Shown here piece after piece: positions 39,775 to 49,682 of a stretch of DNA of 64,000 bases. Source of the DNA: Trinickia dinghuensis (GTDB taxonomy: Bacteria > Pseudomonadota > Gammaproteobacteria > Burkholderiales > Burkholderiaceae). The DNA is taken from assembly GCF_003367175.1 (NCBI RefSeq), contig NZ_QRGA01000009.1:1-64000 (forward strand), written 5' to 3'. Made by a program: the position numbers and the translations under genes. Numbering within the stretch: position 1 is the first letter of the stretch; the number at the start of each line of letters is the position of its first letter. The notes under the pieces were generated by a model. That model was given only the letters and a program-made list of their open reading frames with translations, was not told the origin of the DNA and ran no database searches.

Positions 39775-40947
39775 CTATCGTTGCGCTGACTCGAATGCGC
39801 TCAAAATCTGATACGCAGCGCGCACACGTTCGTCGATGGGGAAGTTTTTATTGGCGAGCAGAACGATCCCGAGACGCTTTTCAGGAACGAAGGCGATGTA
39901 AGCACCGAAGCCGTTCGTCGATCCGGTTTTGTTGATCCAGACATCCTGGCTCGGTGTCTGCGGTGGTGCGATGCGCGATACCGGCGTGGGGTTCAAGATG
40001 ACCGCCGCCGAATTGCCTTGCAGCAACGCGTCCAACGCCACGGGATACGCGTATTGCTCCCAGATCAGATCTTGGGTCATCGAGCCTGCCCGGTAGTAGC
40101 CCGTGTGGGTCTGCGTGACGGCGCGCTGCCATTTGTCGTCGAGCTTGGCGAGCCTCATGTTCGCTTCGAGGAAGCGAAGCACGTCGGACGCCGTCGTCTT
40201 CACGCCGTAAGCCGGTGCCGAGAGCATGCCCGGCGACATGCGAATCGGGGTCCCTTGCTTCGTATAGCCCTGCGCATAGTCCGCCTCGCGTGCGGCTGGA
40301 ACATCAATGAACGTGTTCTTCATTCCAAGCGCGGGGAACAGCCGCTGCTGCATGAGCGATGTGAAGTCGTCGTTCATGCTTTTCGCGGCGATATCGCCGA
40401 GCAGGCCAATACCGATATTCGAGTAAGTGCGATAGGTGCCAGGCGCATAGGCCGGCTGCCACGCCTTCAAGTATGCCGTAAGGTCGCCGTCGTTTTTGAT
40501 TTGATCGGGCACTTGCAGCGGGATGCCGCCCGGCGTGTGCGTGCCGAGATTCACGAGCGGGACGGCACCGAATTTCGTGTCGCGCAATGCCGGCAGAAAT
40601 TTGCTCGCCGGATCCGACAGAGATAGATCGCCGTTCGTGTCAGCGTACGAAACGAGCGTCGCGGTCAGCGTCTTGCTGACGGAGCCAAGCTCGAACAGCG
40701 TTCGATCGCTGACGGGGCTGCTTGGCGAGGCCGATGCGACGCCGTAGTTGAAGACGTAGGGCTTGCCGTCTTCGATGATGCCGACGGCCATGCCGTGAAT
40801 TGCGTCCTTTTGCATGAGCGGCTCGATCACGGCATCGACGGCTTTACGGACGCTGGCTTTCGTCGTTTCGGCCGCGTGGCCGATCGTTGCCGCCGCGCCT
40901 GCGGCGAAGGCGATCGTGGCGGCAAGGCTGATCATTCGACCTTTCAT
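39775..40947 (-). CDS. ampC: Class C beta-lactamase
   Basis: Signal peptide; SxxK 'SVSK', 'YSN', 'KTG' motifs in correct order; 390 aa. Confidence 0.92.
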   Translation of the reverse strand: MKGRMISLAATIAFAAGAAATIGHAAETTKASVRKAVDAVIEPLMQKDAIHGMAVGIIEDGKPYVFNYGVASASPSSPVSDRTLFELGSVSKTLTATLVSYADTNGDLSLSDPASKFLPALRDTKFGAVPLVNLGTHTPGGIPLQVPDQIKNDGDLTAYLKAWQPAYAPGTYRTYSNIGIGLLGDIAAKSMNDDFTSLMQQRLFPALGMKNTFIDVPAAREADYAQGYTKQGTPIRMSPGMLSAPAYGVKTTASDVLRFLEANMRLAKLDDKWQRAVTQTHTGYYRAGSMTQDLIWEQYAYPVALDALLQGNSAAVILNPTPVSRIAPPQTPSQDVWINKTGSTNGFGAYIAFVPEKRLGIVLLANKNFPIDERVRAAYQILSAFESAQR

Positions 40948-41220
40948 CGGTCTGATTCTCCAGGGGTTTGGTACTTCGGTGAATGTTTGAGACGAACATG
41001 AGCAAAGCGTCTGCGAGACTGGCGCGACTCAACAGTTCCGCTTGCATATCAGCTGACGTCCGGCATCGCATCGATGCTCGCGTTGACTGCGGCGATGCGG
41101 AAATATCCGCCGATCGGCAGCCGAAGACAAACGACGATCATTTGAGAAAGGGTAAAGAAAAACTATGAGCTCGATTATTTTGAACGACACGGCCCATGCG
41201 AGAGAGCGCGGGATGATATA

Positions 41221-41234
41221 TGATATGGATATCA
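41221..41234. promoter_or_regulatory. Inverted repeat TGATAT-GG-ATATCA upstream of RHH antitoxin
   Basis: 6-bp arms, 2-bp spacer, about 17 bp before ATG at 41252. Confidence 0.65.
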
Positions 41235-41251
41235 CGCTTGGAGCCCCTGAT

Positions 41252-41470
41252 ATGAGCCGGATCCTTATCGACCTGCCCGATGCCCAGCTCTCTGAACTCG
41301 CGGCATTGGTTGAAGCTGAGCAGCGCCCGCGCGCCGCAGTTATCCGCGATGCGATCGAAGCATATATTGCGTCGCACAAACGCGCGCGAGGCGCTGACGT
41401 GTTCGGTCTGTGGAAGGACAAAAAAGTCGACGGGCTTGAATATCAGCAGAAGCTCCGCTCGGAATGGTGA
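41252..41470 (+). CDS. Ribbon-helix-helix antitoxin (VapB-like)
   Basis: 'MSRILIDLPDAQLSELAALVEAEQRPRAAVIRDAIEAYIA'; GGAG upstream of ATG at 41252; overlaps PIN gene. Confidence 0.85.
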   Translation: MSRILIDLPDAQLSELAALVEAEQRPRAAVIRDAIEAYIASHKRARGADVFGLWKDKKVDGLEYQQKLRSEW

Positions 41471-41829
41471 AAGCGCTCTTCGATACCAACATCCTGATCG
41501 ACTACTTGGGAGGCGTAGCTGCGGCCAAGAAGGAACTCGCACGCTATGAAGAACGAGCCATCAGCGTCATCACATGGATGGAAGTGCTCGTGGGCACGCC
41601 CGTGGACGACCAGGCGGCGATTCGATCTTGGCTTTCCTCATTCCACGTCATTGGACTAGACAGCGAGATCGCCAGCCGAGCAGTCGAAATCCGCAAGCGG
41701 CGCCGAATCCGCCTGCCCGATGCGATCGTTTGGGCGTCCGCGGATACCCATTCCCTGCTGCTGGTCTCCCGCAACACGAAGGATTTTCCTGCCGACGAGC
41801 CAGGCGTGCGTGTGCCTTACAAGATGTAG
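41464..41829 (+). CDS. PIN-domain ribonuclease toxin (VapC-like)
   Basis: 'ALFDTNILIDYLGG', 'ISVITWMEVLVG', 'RLPDAIVWASADTHSLLLVSRNTKDF'. Confidence 0.93.
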   Translation: MVKALFDTNILIDYLGGVAAAKKELARYEERAISVITWMEVLVGTPVDDQAAIRSWLSSFHVIGLDSEIASRAVEIRKRRRIRLPDAIVWASADTHSLLLVSRNTKDFPADEPGVRVPYKM

Positions 41830-42121
41830 CGGCGTTAAACGGCCCCGGCATCGCAAACGGATCAACCCGCCGGGCTTCGGGCCGATCGCTTATGCCGCTC
41901 TCGATATCGCGCCGGCGTTTCGTCGGCGATATGGGACTCGGGCGCACCGGAGACCTCGAAAACATTCGACATGACATACCCTCCTGGATGAACAGGGGGC
42001 GATGTTAGTCGCCGCTAAAGAACGGCAATGCATCACGCGCGCCATATGCTGGCCATGCTGGCCGTTTTCCGCCAATGAACTCAATGCGCCCAACGCGTCG
42101 TCGCATCTACTTGCGGCCACC

Positions 42122-43018
42122 TCATCCCTGTCCCTCCCGAACGAAATCGATGAAAGCACGCAGCGGCGCCGGCACGTGCCGATGGCCGGGGTAATAAAGA
42201 AATGGCCCGGTGAACGGGACCCACCAAGGTTCGAGAATGGGTTCCAACTGGCCGCTGTCGAAGTACGGCCGCAACATGTCCTCGAATAGATGAACGATGC
42301 CGGCACCTCCGACCGCCACGCTGATAGCCAAATCTAGCGACGACGCGGGCTTGACGAGCAACGGGCCGGCCGGATCCAGTTGATACGTCTCGTCGCCACG
42401 CCGATACTGCCAGGTCACCATCGCGCCGCTCGAGAATTGGATGCGCATGCACGCATGCGAAAGCAACTCGCGGGGATGAGTCGGCCTTCCACGCGCAGCG
42501 AGATAACCCGGCGCCGCCGCCGTCGCGAGGCGCTGCACGCGCGGGCCGATCGGAATCGCGATCATGTCCTGCTCGAGCCGCTCGTCGTAGCGAATGCCCG
42601 CATCGCAGCCGATCGAGAGCACATCGACGAACCCATCGTCGACGATCACTTCCACACGCACACCGGGATAAGCCGCGATAAACGCCCCCACGATACTCGG
42701 CAAAGACGTGCGCGCCGCGCTCGACGGCACATTGAGCCTGAGCGTGCCGGTGGGCGTATCGCGAAACGCGTTCAGAACGTCGAGCGCCGCTTCCATCTCG
42801 CCGAACAACGGCGTCAGCCTCTCGAGCAAATGCAAGCCGGCCTCGGTCGGCGCGACGCTGCGCGTCGTTCGATTCAGCAGGCGCAGGCCGAGCTTGCTTT
42901 CCAAGCGCTTGACCGCCGTGCTCAAGCTCGATGCCGATACCCCGCTCGCCCGCGCCGCATCGCGGAATCCGCCCGCGCGTGCGACCGACGCGAACGCCGC
43001 AAGGTCATTGAAATCCAT
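42122..43018 (-). CDS. LysR family regulator, divergent from aldo/keto reductase
   Basis: 'MDFNDLAAFASVARAGGFRDAARASGVSASSLSTAVKRLESKLGLRLLNRTTRSV'. Confidence 0.94.
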   Translation of the reverse strand: MDFNDLAAFASVARAGGFRDAARASGVSASSLSTAVKRLESKLGLRLLNRTTRSVAPTEAGLHLLERLTPLFGEMEAALDVLNAFRDTPTGTLRLNVPSSAARTSLPSIVGAFIAAYPGVRVEVIVDDGFVDVLSIGCDAGIRYDERLEQDMIAIPIGPRVQRLATAAAPGYLAARGRPTHPRELLSHACMRIQFSSGAMVTWQYRRGDETYQLDPAGPLLVKPASSLDLAISVAVGGAGIVHLFEDMLRPYFDSGQLEPILEPWWVPFTGPFLYYPGHRHVPAPLRAFIDFVREGQG

Positions 43019-43069
43019 GGGAACAGTTAGGTTAGAGCAGTGGCGACAGTTGGGGTCGTTGGGACCGTT

Positions 43070-43124
43070 CATTGTTCATAATTTTGAACGGCCTGTGCAA
43101 CTTAAATCGGATTATCGAACAATG
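43070..43124. promoter_or_regulatory. Nested inverted repeats in LysR/AKR intergenic region
   Basis: CATTGTTC (43070-43077) with GAACAATG (43117-43124), and GTTCA-TAATTT-TGAAC (43074-43089). Confidence 0.65.
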
Positions 43125-43173
43125 CAATCGCTTCCATAATCCACAGCGTCGACCAACCAACCAGGAAAGCGCC

Positions 43174-44049
43174 GTGTCCTCATCGCCAGTCGAAACTACC
43201 TACCCCTTCGCCGGACATACCGTCCGCCGCCTCGGCTACGGCGCCATGCAACTGGCCGGGCCCGGCGTATTCGGCCCGCCGAAGGATCGCGATGCAGCAT
43301 TGAGCGTGCTGCGGGAAGCCATGGAACTGGGTGTCGATCACATCGACACCAGCGACTTTTACGGGCCGCACGTCACGAATCAAATCATCCGCGAGGCGCT
43401 GCATCCGTACCCCGAATCGCTCGTCATCGTGACGAAGGTCGGTGCGGTTCGCGGAGACGGAGGATCATGGCTGGCCGCGCAAGAGCCCGAGGATATTCGG
43501 CGCGCGGTGCATGACAACTTGCGCAACCTGAAGCTCGATGCCGTGGACGTCGTGAACATGCGGCTCATGTTCGATACGCATGGGCCGAAGGAAGGATCGA
43601 TCGAAAAACAAATCACCGCGCTCGCCGAACTGCGGCGCGAAGGACTCGTCCGGCACATCGGGCTCAGCAATGCCACGGCGGCGCAGGTCGCCGAAGCGCA
43701 GCACATCGCGCCGATCGCCTGCGTGCAGAACCACTACAACTTGATGCATCGGCACGACGACGCGCTCATCGACGACCTGGCTGCGCAGGGAATCGCTTAT
43801 GTGCCGTTTTTCCCGCTGGGCGGGTTCTCGCCGATTCAGTCGGCCGCGCTATCGAAGATCGCGCAATCGCTCGGAGCCACGCCGATGCAGACGGCGCTCG
43901 CATGGCTGCTGCACCGGGCGCCGAACATCCTGCTGATACCGGGGACGTCGTCGCTCGGCCATCTGCGCGAAAACATGGCTGCCGAGGCGTTGCATCTGTC
44001 CGCCGAAACGCTCGCCGAACTCGATGCGGTCGGGCGCCTCGCTGGGTAG
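43174..44049 (+). CDS. Aldo/keto reductase (probable GTG start)
   Basis: 'LGYGAMQLAGPGVFGPP', 'LGVDHIDTSDFYGPHVTN', 'RHIGLSNATAAQVAEA'; AGGAAAG upstream of GTG 43174. Confidence 0.93.
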   Translation: MSSSPVETTYPFAGHTVRRLGYGAMQLAGPGVFGPPKDRDAALSVLREAMELGVDHIDTSDFYGPHVTNQIIREALHPYPESLVIVTKVGAVRGDGGSWLAAQEPEDIRRAVHDNLRNLKLDAVDVVNMRLMFDTHGPKEGSIEKQITALAELRREGLVRHIGLSNATAAQVAEAQHIAPIACVQNHYNLMHRHDDALIDDLAAQGIAYVPFFPLGGFSPIQSAALSKIAQSLGATPMQTALAWLLHRAPNILLIPGTSSLGHLRENMAAEALHLSAETLAELDAVGRLAG

Positions 44050-44063
44050 CTTTCGTTATTTCG

Positions 44064-44780
44064 TCAAGAAAAGAGCTTTCTCAACTCGGCCAGCGACTTG
44101 CGTTGCTGGCCCTGCTCGTCGAAGTTATCGGCGGCGAGCCAAGCTTGGAATGCTTGCTTTTGCAGCGGCCATTGCTTGTCGACGATCGAGAACCACGCGG
44201 TATCGCGATTGCGGCCTTTATAAACGACGATCTGCCGAAAGATGCCCTCGAACTCGAAGCCGAGGCGCTCCGCGGCCGCGCGCGACGGCGCATTCAAGCT
44301 GTCGCACTTCCATTCGTAGCGCCGATACCCTAGCTCGTCGAACACATAGGACATCAACAGGAACTGCGCTTCCGTCGAAATCGGCGTGCGCTTGAGCAGC
44401 GGCGAAAACGTGACGTGACCCACCTCGACGACACCGTGTACCGGCTCGATGCGCATCAGCGCCAGCGTGCCGACTGCCTTCCCGGTCTTGAGATCGATGA
44501 CCGCGTAATGTCGCGGATCGGTACTGCGTGCCGCCGCCTCGGCGTGGCGCCGGTAGACTTGTGGATCGTCGAACGGCCCGACCGCCAAATAGGTCCAGTC
44601 GCGGCCGTCGGGCGCCGCCCGATAAGCCGCGTAAAGATCGTCGGCATGGCACTGAGCATCGAGCCGTTCTAGGCGGCAATATGTCCCTGCGAGCGTCTCG
44701 GCGCTGGGCAGAGGTCGCGCCGACCAGGTGGGCACGGGTGCGCCGATCGGTTGGCCGTATTCGTTGGTCAAGTTGGACAT
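44064..44780 (-). CDS. GNAT family N-acetyltransferase (RimJ/RimL type)
   Basis: 'VGTLALMRIEPVHGVVEVGHVTFSPLLKRTPISTEAQFLLMSYVFDELGYRRYEWKCDSLNAPSRAAAERLGFEFEGIFRQ'. Confidence 0.9.
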   Translation of the reverse strand: MSNLTNEYGQPIGAPVPTWSARPLPSAETLAGTYCRLERLDAQCHADDLYAAYRAAPDGRDWTYLAVGPFDDPQVYRRHAEAAARSTDPRHYAVIDLKTGKAVGTLALMRIEPVHGVVEVGHVTFSPLLKRTPISTEAQFLLMSYVFDELGYRRYEWKCDSLNAPSRAAAERLGFEFEGIFRQIVVYKGRNRDTAWFSIVDKQWPLQKQAFQAWLAADNFDEQGQQRKSLAELRKLFS

Positions 44781-44914
44781 GGGTTCTCCCGATTGGCGTT
44801 GTGGACGGGACACTTTAGAATTTCTCGTGGCCCGCAGAAAAGAGCCACAAAAGCACGATTTGATGGTGCCACGAATACGATCGACGTAGCGGATCCACGG
44901 AGCTTTCCACCCGC

Positions 44915-46423
44915 ATGCCAGACCTTGACGAGTCCGCCGGCCCCGTGCTGGACCTACTGCTCGAAACACCGCTCGTTAGAGATCGGAACGGCGCCTCGCT
45001 GCAGCGGCAATTGCACCAGCGCATTCGAGGCGCGATCCTGGACGGCCGCTTCCCGTCGGGCTGCCGCTTGCCGGGCTCCCGAGCGCTCGCGGCCGCGCTC
45101 GGCATCTCGCGCAATAGCGTTACCACTGTTTATGAGCTGCTCGGCACCGAGGGGTATATCGCGCTCAGCCGCCAGGGAACGCGGGTCAGCACGCTCGAGC
45201 GGCCCGCAGGCCGCCCCCGCGCGGCGCGACAGACGGCCGCGCCGGCAATCGCGCAGCGAGCGGCTCGGGTGAGCGACAGCACCCTCAACGCCGGCGATAA
45301 CCTGGCGCTGCGGCCCGGCGTGCCGGCGCTCGCGCGCTTTCCCTTGGGCGCATGGAAAAACTGCCTCGATCGTGCCGTGCGGGGCGCGGGAACGTCGGGC
45401 CTCTGGTACGGAAACCCTCAAGGCGAGCCGGCCTTGCGCACGGCGATCATGCGGCACCTCGCCGTCGCGCGCGGCGTGCGCTGCGAGCCCGAACAAATCG
45501 TCATCACCGAGGGGGCGCAGGAAGCATTGACGCTGTGCGTGCGTCTCGTCACGAATCCGGGCGATACGGCCTGGGTCGAAGATCCTGGCTACCGCGGCGC
45601 CAAGACGGCCATGCTCTGCGGCGATCTCGACGTCATCCCCATGCGCGTGGACGAGAACGGATTGGCCATCCCCGAGAGCGCATGGACCACACAAACGCCA
45701 CGGCTCGTTTATACCTCGCCTTCTCACCAATATCCGACAGGCGCCGTGCTCACAGCGGCGCGCCGGCTCGATCTGATTGGCAAGGCGCAGCAGCACGGCG
45801 CCTGGATCATCGAAGACGACTACGACAGCGAGTATCGCCATTCGGGCGAACTGGTCGGCGCGATGCAAGGCCTCCTCCCGCATGCGCCGGTGTTTTACGT
45901 GGGCACGTTCAGCAAGACGCTGTTTCCGTCGCTGCGCTTGGGGTTTCTCGTCCTGCCGGAAGCGTTGGCCGCGAAAGCCGCGCCGCTGTTGAAGGAGACG
46001 CTGCGCGGCGGTCACCGCTACGAACAGCTTGCCTTGGCCGAGTTCATCGAGAGCGGGCAGTTCACCCGCCATCTGGGACGCATGCGCCGTTTGTACAAGC
46101 GGCGCCAAGATGCCTTGCGCGCAGCCTTGAAGCAATATCTCGACGTACCGCACACGGTGGACGGCGGCGACAGCGGCATGCATTTGACCATCCGGCTGCC
46201 CGGCGATTGCTCCGACGTGCGCATCGCCGAAGCCGCGCGCGCGTTCGAGATGGCGCCGATGCCGCTGTCGCGTTTTGCCATGCATCCATTGCCCGAGGAC
46301 AACGGCCTCGTGCTCGGCTACGGCAACACGTCGGAGTCGCTGTTCGTTCCGCTGATTCAGCGCCTGGCCAAGCTGGTCGAAGCGGACCGGCAAGCGAAGG
46401 CGGAACGGACGACATCAGCGTAA
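44915..46423 (+). CDS. MocR-type (GntR HTH plus aminotransferase domain) regulator
   Basis: 'GCRLPGSRALAAALGISRNSVTTVYELLGTEGYI' plus PLP fold 'YVGTFSKTLFPSLRLGFLVLP'. Confidence 0.94.
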   Translation: MPDLDESAGPVLDLLLETPLVRDRNGASLQRQLHQRIRGAILDGRFPSGCRLPGSRALAAALGISRNSVTTVYELLGTEGYIALSRQGTRVSTLERPAGRPRAARQTAAPAIAQRAARVSDSTLNAGDNLALRPGVPALARFPLGAWKNCLDRAVRGAGTSGLWYGNPQGEPALRTAIMRHLAVARGVRCEPEQIVITEGAQEALTLCVRLVTNPGDTAWVEDPGYRGAKTAMLCGDLDVIPMRVDENGLAIPESAWTTQTPRLVYTSPSHQYPTGAVLTAARRLDLIGKAQQHGAWIIEDDYDSEYRHSGELVGAMQGLLPHAPVFYVGTFSKTLFPSLRLGFLVLPEALAAKAAPLLKETLRGGHRYEQLALAEFIESGQFTRHLGRMRRLYKRRQDALRAALKQYLDVPHTVDGGDSGMHLTIRLPGDCSDVRIAEAARAFEMAPMPLSRFAMHPLPEDNGLVLGYGNTSESLFVPLIQRLAKLVEADRQAKAERTTSA

Positions 46424-46499
46424 ATCGATGCAAATCGGCGCGGCGGCAAGGACTGCGTACAATACGCGGCTCATCGATCCAACCCGCGGGACGTAAGCC

Positions 46500-46781
46500 A
46501 TGGCAATGAAGAAATTCGACCTTGAAAAGAACAAGGCGCTGAAACTGACACAATCGATGAAGCAGTCGCAGTCCGACCGCTTCGGCAAAGGCGCGGCCGA
46601 AACGCCGGCGAATCGCCGCGAGCAGCGCAAGCTCGACCAGGCGAAAGGCCTGGTGGCGTTCGCGTGCAAGCTCGACGGCGACCTCGTCGCAGAACTGAAG
46701 GAACGCGCAGCCGTGCATCCCGAAGGCATGACGGGGCTGCTCGACGAACTGTTGCGGCAAGCTCTGGCGAAAGCGAACTAG
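46500..46781 (+). CDS. Conserved small hypothetical protein
   Basis: 93 aa ORF, charged, coherent C-terminal helix 'EGMTGLLDELLRQALAK'. Confidence 0.7.
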   Translation: MAMKKFDLEKNKALKLTQSMKQSQSDRFGKGAAETPANRREQRKLDQAKGLVAFACKLDGDLVAELKERAAVHPEGMTGLLDELLRQALAKAN

Positions 46782-46976
46782 ACGGGGACGCGCGCGGTCG
46801 GGGCTCCGCCAAAAAATCGCCACATAAAGCGCCATACCGCCATACCGAGCCGTAATCCGCCCGTAATGGAGCGTTACCAATCTCGCATGGCTCTTTCACA
46901 TGTATCGCGGGGCCACCCCTACACTGGGCTCGTCTTCAACAGAAACGAGCGCAAGTAACGCGCAAGGAGTGACCCC

Positions 46977-47255
46977 ATGAACAAGAAGCTCGTCGCAGTG
47001 ATCGGTATCGGTGTCGCGGCGCTCGCGATGTCCAAGCTTGCATCGGCCCACGTCGATATCGGCGTTGGCATCGGTATCCCCGCACCGGCTTACGTCGAGC
47101 CGGCCCCTGTCTATGTCGCGCCGCCGCCGGTCGCCGTAGGCTACTGGCGCGGCGACGACGGCTGGCGCCAACGCGAATGGCGCCGCCGCGAGTGGCGCGA
47201 GCATCAATGGCGCGAACACGAGTGGCACGAGCATCACGGTTGGGGCCGAGACTAA
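46977..47255 (+). CDS. Small secreted protein with Arg/Trp/Glu/His-rich repeat tail
   Basis: Signal-peptide-like N-terminus; 'WRQREWRRREWREHQWREHEWHEHHGWGRD'. Confidence 0.75.
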   Translation: MNKKLVAVIGIGVAALAMSKLASAHVDIGVGIGIPAPAYVEPAPVYVAPPPVAVGYWRGDDGWRQREWRRREWREHQWREHEWHEHHGWGRD

Positions 47256-47314
47256 GCGGCTAGCCCGGCTGAGTCGTAGGTCGGATCGGTTAAGCCCCAA
47301 CCGCCGGGCGTCGA

Positions 47315-48334
47315 CTACGACGCCCCCGTTCCACCCACCGGGCTTTCGAGCCAATGCACGCTGAACAGGCGCGCTTCGTCGGTCCAGACGGGGCCTGGCC
47401 GAAAGCCCGCCGCCACAGCCAGCTTCCGAAAGCCTTCGATCGTGAACTTGTGCGAGTTTTCGGTATGAAGGCTTTCTCCTTCGGCAAAGCTGAAATCCTG
47501 CCCCGCCACATGAACCGTCTGCGCACATCGGCTCAGCAGATGCATTTCGATCCGGCATCGGTACGGATCGTAAAACGCGTAATGCGCGAATTGGCGCAAA
47601 TCGAAATCGGCCGATAGCTCCGCATTCGCCCGCTTCAGCAAATTCAAATTGAACGCCGCCGTCACGCCTTGTGCATCGTTATAAGCGCGATGCAAGGTTT
47701 GCGGGTCTTTGACGAGATCGACGCCGACGAGCAAGCCGCCGCCTTCGAGCAAGCGCGCGGCCAATCGCAGGAAGGTCATCGCTTCGTCGCGATCGAAGTT
47801 GCCGATCGTCGAACCGGGAAAGAACCCCACTCTGCGGCCTGTAGAGGCGTCGAGCGCCGACAGCCTGTCTTCCTGCATGTAGTCGGCCGCGACGGGCCTC
47901 ACTTGCAGCCATGGGCATTCGGCGTGCAGCCGGCGCGCGGCCTCTTCCAAATGCGCGGCCGATATGTCGATCGGAAAATACCGGCGCGGCAATGCGCGAG
48001 CATCGAACGAGCGCAGCAGCACGCGAATCTTCTCGAGCGAGCCCGCGCCGAATTCGATGATGTCCGATTGCGGCCCGATCACCTCGGCCATCTCGCGCCC
48101 GTACCGTTCGAGAATGCGGCGCTCGGTGCGCGTCGGGTAATACTCGGGCAGCTCGCAAATGCGATCGAACAGCGCCGAGCCTTGCGCATCGTAGAAGTAT
48201 TTCGGTGCGACGCTGCGCGGGGTCTTGGACAAGCCGGCCAGCAAGTCGCGGCAAAACGCACTGTCGTTACGATCGGCTCGGAGCTGCCGAGGGGGCGCGC
48301 CCGTAAGCGCCGCTGCGTCAGTTGTCTCGTACAA
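47315..48334 (-). CDS. egtD: L-histidine N(alpha)-methyltransferase (ergothioneine biosynthesis)
   Basis: 'SVAPKYFYDAQGSALFDRICELPEYYPTRTERRIL', 'IIEFGAGSLEK', 'FFPGSTIGNF'. Confidence 0.95.
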   Translation of the reverse strand: MYETTDAAALTGAPPRQLRADRNDSAFCRDLLAGLSKTPRSVAPKYFYDAQGSALFDRICELPEYYPTRTERRILERYGREMAEVIGPQSDIIEFGAGSLEKIRVLLRSFDARALPRRYFPIDISAAHLEEAARRLHAECPWLQVRPVAADYMQEDRLSALDASTGRRVGFFPGSTIGNFDRDEAMTFLRLAARLLEGGGLLVGVDLVKDPQTLHRAYNDAQGVTAAFNLNLLKRANAELSADFDLRQFAHYAFYDPYRCRIEMHLLSRCAQTVHVAGQDFSFAEGESLHTENSHKFTIEGFRKLAVAAGFRPGPVWTDEARLFSVHWLESPVGGTGAS

Positions 48335-49547
48335 GGCGTACTCCCGTGAATTGCCAGCGGGCCGCCGGCGGGAAAAAGTTGCGATACGTGCGGCGCGTAT
48401 GCCCCGGCGGCGTCGCGATACTGCCGCCGCGCAACACTTGCTGCCCCACCATGAACTTGCCGTTGTATTCGGCCGCTACGCCGGCCAACGGACGAAACCC
48501 CGGGTAAGGGTCGTACGAGGAGCGCGTCCATTGCCAGACGTGCCCCGTCATCTGCTCGATGCCCGGCGTGTCGAACGCCGCCTCCCACTCGAATTCGGTC
48601 GGCAGCCTGGCGCCCGCCCACTCGGCGTAGGCCGCCGCTTCATAAAAACTGAGATTCGAAACGGGGGCATCGGGATCGAGCGCCGTCAGGCCCGACAGGC
48701 CGAAGACGCGCCAGTTCCCGCAGTCGTCCGCATGCCCCTCGTCGCGGACCCAATAGATCGGTGCGGTCAATCCATCGCGCTGCACGGCGGCCCAACCGTC
48801 GGACAGCCAAAACTCGGCGCGCGCATAGCCGCCGTCGGCGATGAACGCCAGGTAGTCGCGGCATGTGACGAGCCGGTGCGCGATGTCGTACGGCCGCAGC
48901 AGGTATTCGTGGCGCGGCCCCTCGTTATCGAAGGCAAAGCCTCGACCCTCATGGCCGATACCGACAACGCCGCCCGCTTGATGCAGCCACTCGACCGGCT
49001 GCGCACGCCTTGCCTTTTGCTTGGACGGGGTATCGGTATTGCCCGGTTCGGGACGATAGGCCGGCATCAGCGGATTGCACGAGAGCGCATGCACGATGTC
49101 CGTGAGGATCAACTCCTGATGCTGCTGCTCGTGATGCAAGCCGAGCGTAATGAGCGGTTCGATGACCTCCCGCGTGTCGGCGTCCGCGCCCGTCATCAGC
49201 ATCGACATCGATTCGTCGACATGACGCCGGTAGGCATGCACGTCTTGCAAGGACGGCCGCGTCAGCAGACCGCGTTGCGGGCGCGCATGACGAGGCCCCA
49301 ATGCTTCGTAGTACGAATTGAAGAGGTAGGCGTAGCGATCGTCGATCGGCCGATACCCCGGCAGGTGGGGCTTCAGCACGATCGTTTCGAAGAACCACGT
49401 CGTATGGGCGAGATGCCACTTCGTGGGGCTCGCGTCGGGCATCGACTGCACGCCCTGGTCTTCCGTCGAAAGCGGTTCGGCAAGCGCCATGCTGTGCCGC
49501 CGAACCTCGTCGTAAGCGCGCTGCAATTCAGATACGACGATGCTCAT
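48318..49547 (-). CDS. egtB: Ergothioneine biosynthesis sulfoxide synthase-like protein
   Basis: DinB-like 'KWHLAHTTWFFE', 'HHEQQHQELILTD', and FGE-sulfatase-like 'PTEFEWEAAF...GHVWQWTRSSYDPYPGF'. Confidence 0.95.
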   Translation of the reverse strand: MSIVVSELQRAYDEVRRHSMALAEPLSTEDQGVQSMPDASPTKWHLAHTTWFFETIVLKPHLPGYRPIDDRYAYLFNSYYEALGPRHARPQRGLLTRPSLQDVHAYRRHVDESMSMLMTGADADTREVIEPLITLGLHHEQQHQELILTDIVHALSCNPLMPAYRPEPGNTDTPSKQKARRAQPVEWLHQAGGVVGIGHEGRGFAFDNEGPRHEYLLRPYDIAHRLVTCRDYLAFIADGGYARAEFWLSDGWAAVQRDGLTAPIYWVRDEGHADDCGNWRVFGLSGLTALDPDAPVSNLSFYEAAAYAEWAGARLPTEFEWEAAFDTPGIEQMTGHVWQWTRSSYDPYPGFRPLAGVAAEYNGKFMVGQQVLRGGSIATPPGHTRRTYRNFFPPAARWQFTGVRLVRDN

Positions 49548-49682
49548 CGGTGCGCTCCTGTCAAAGGAAAGGACGGGCCGGCAAAAACCGGACCATCATC
49601 GTTGTGCAGGTCGCGGTGCCCTGACCGCGAAGCGTTCTAATTTAAAGTGTTTTCGGCGCGGCTGCTTGCACGTGCGCTGGAC

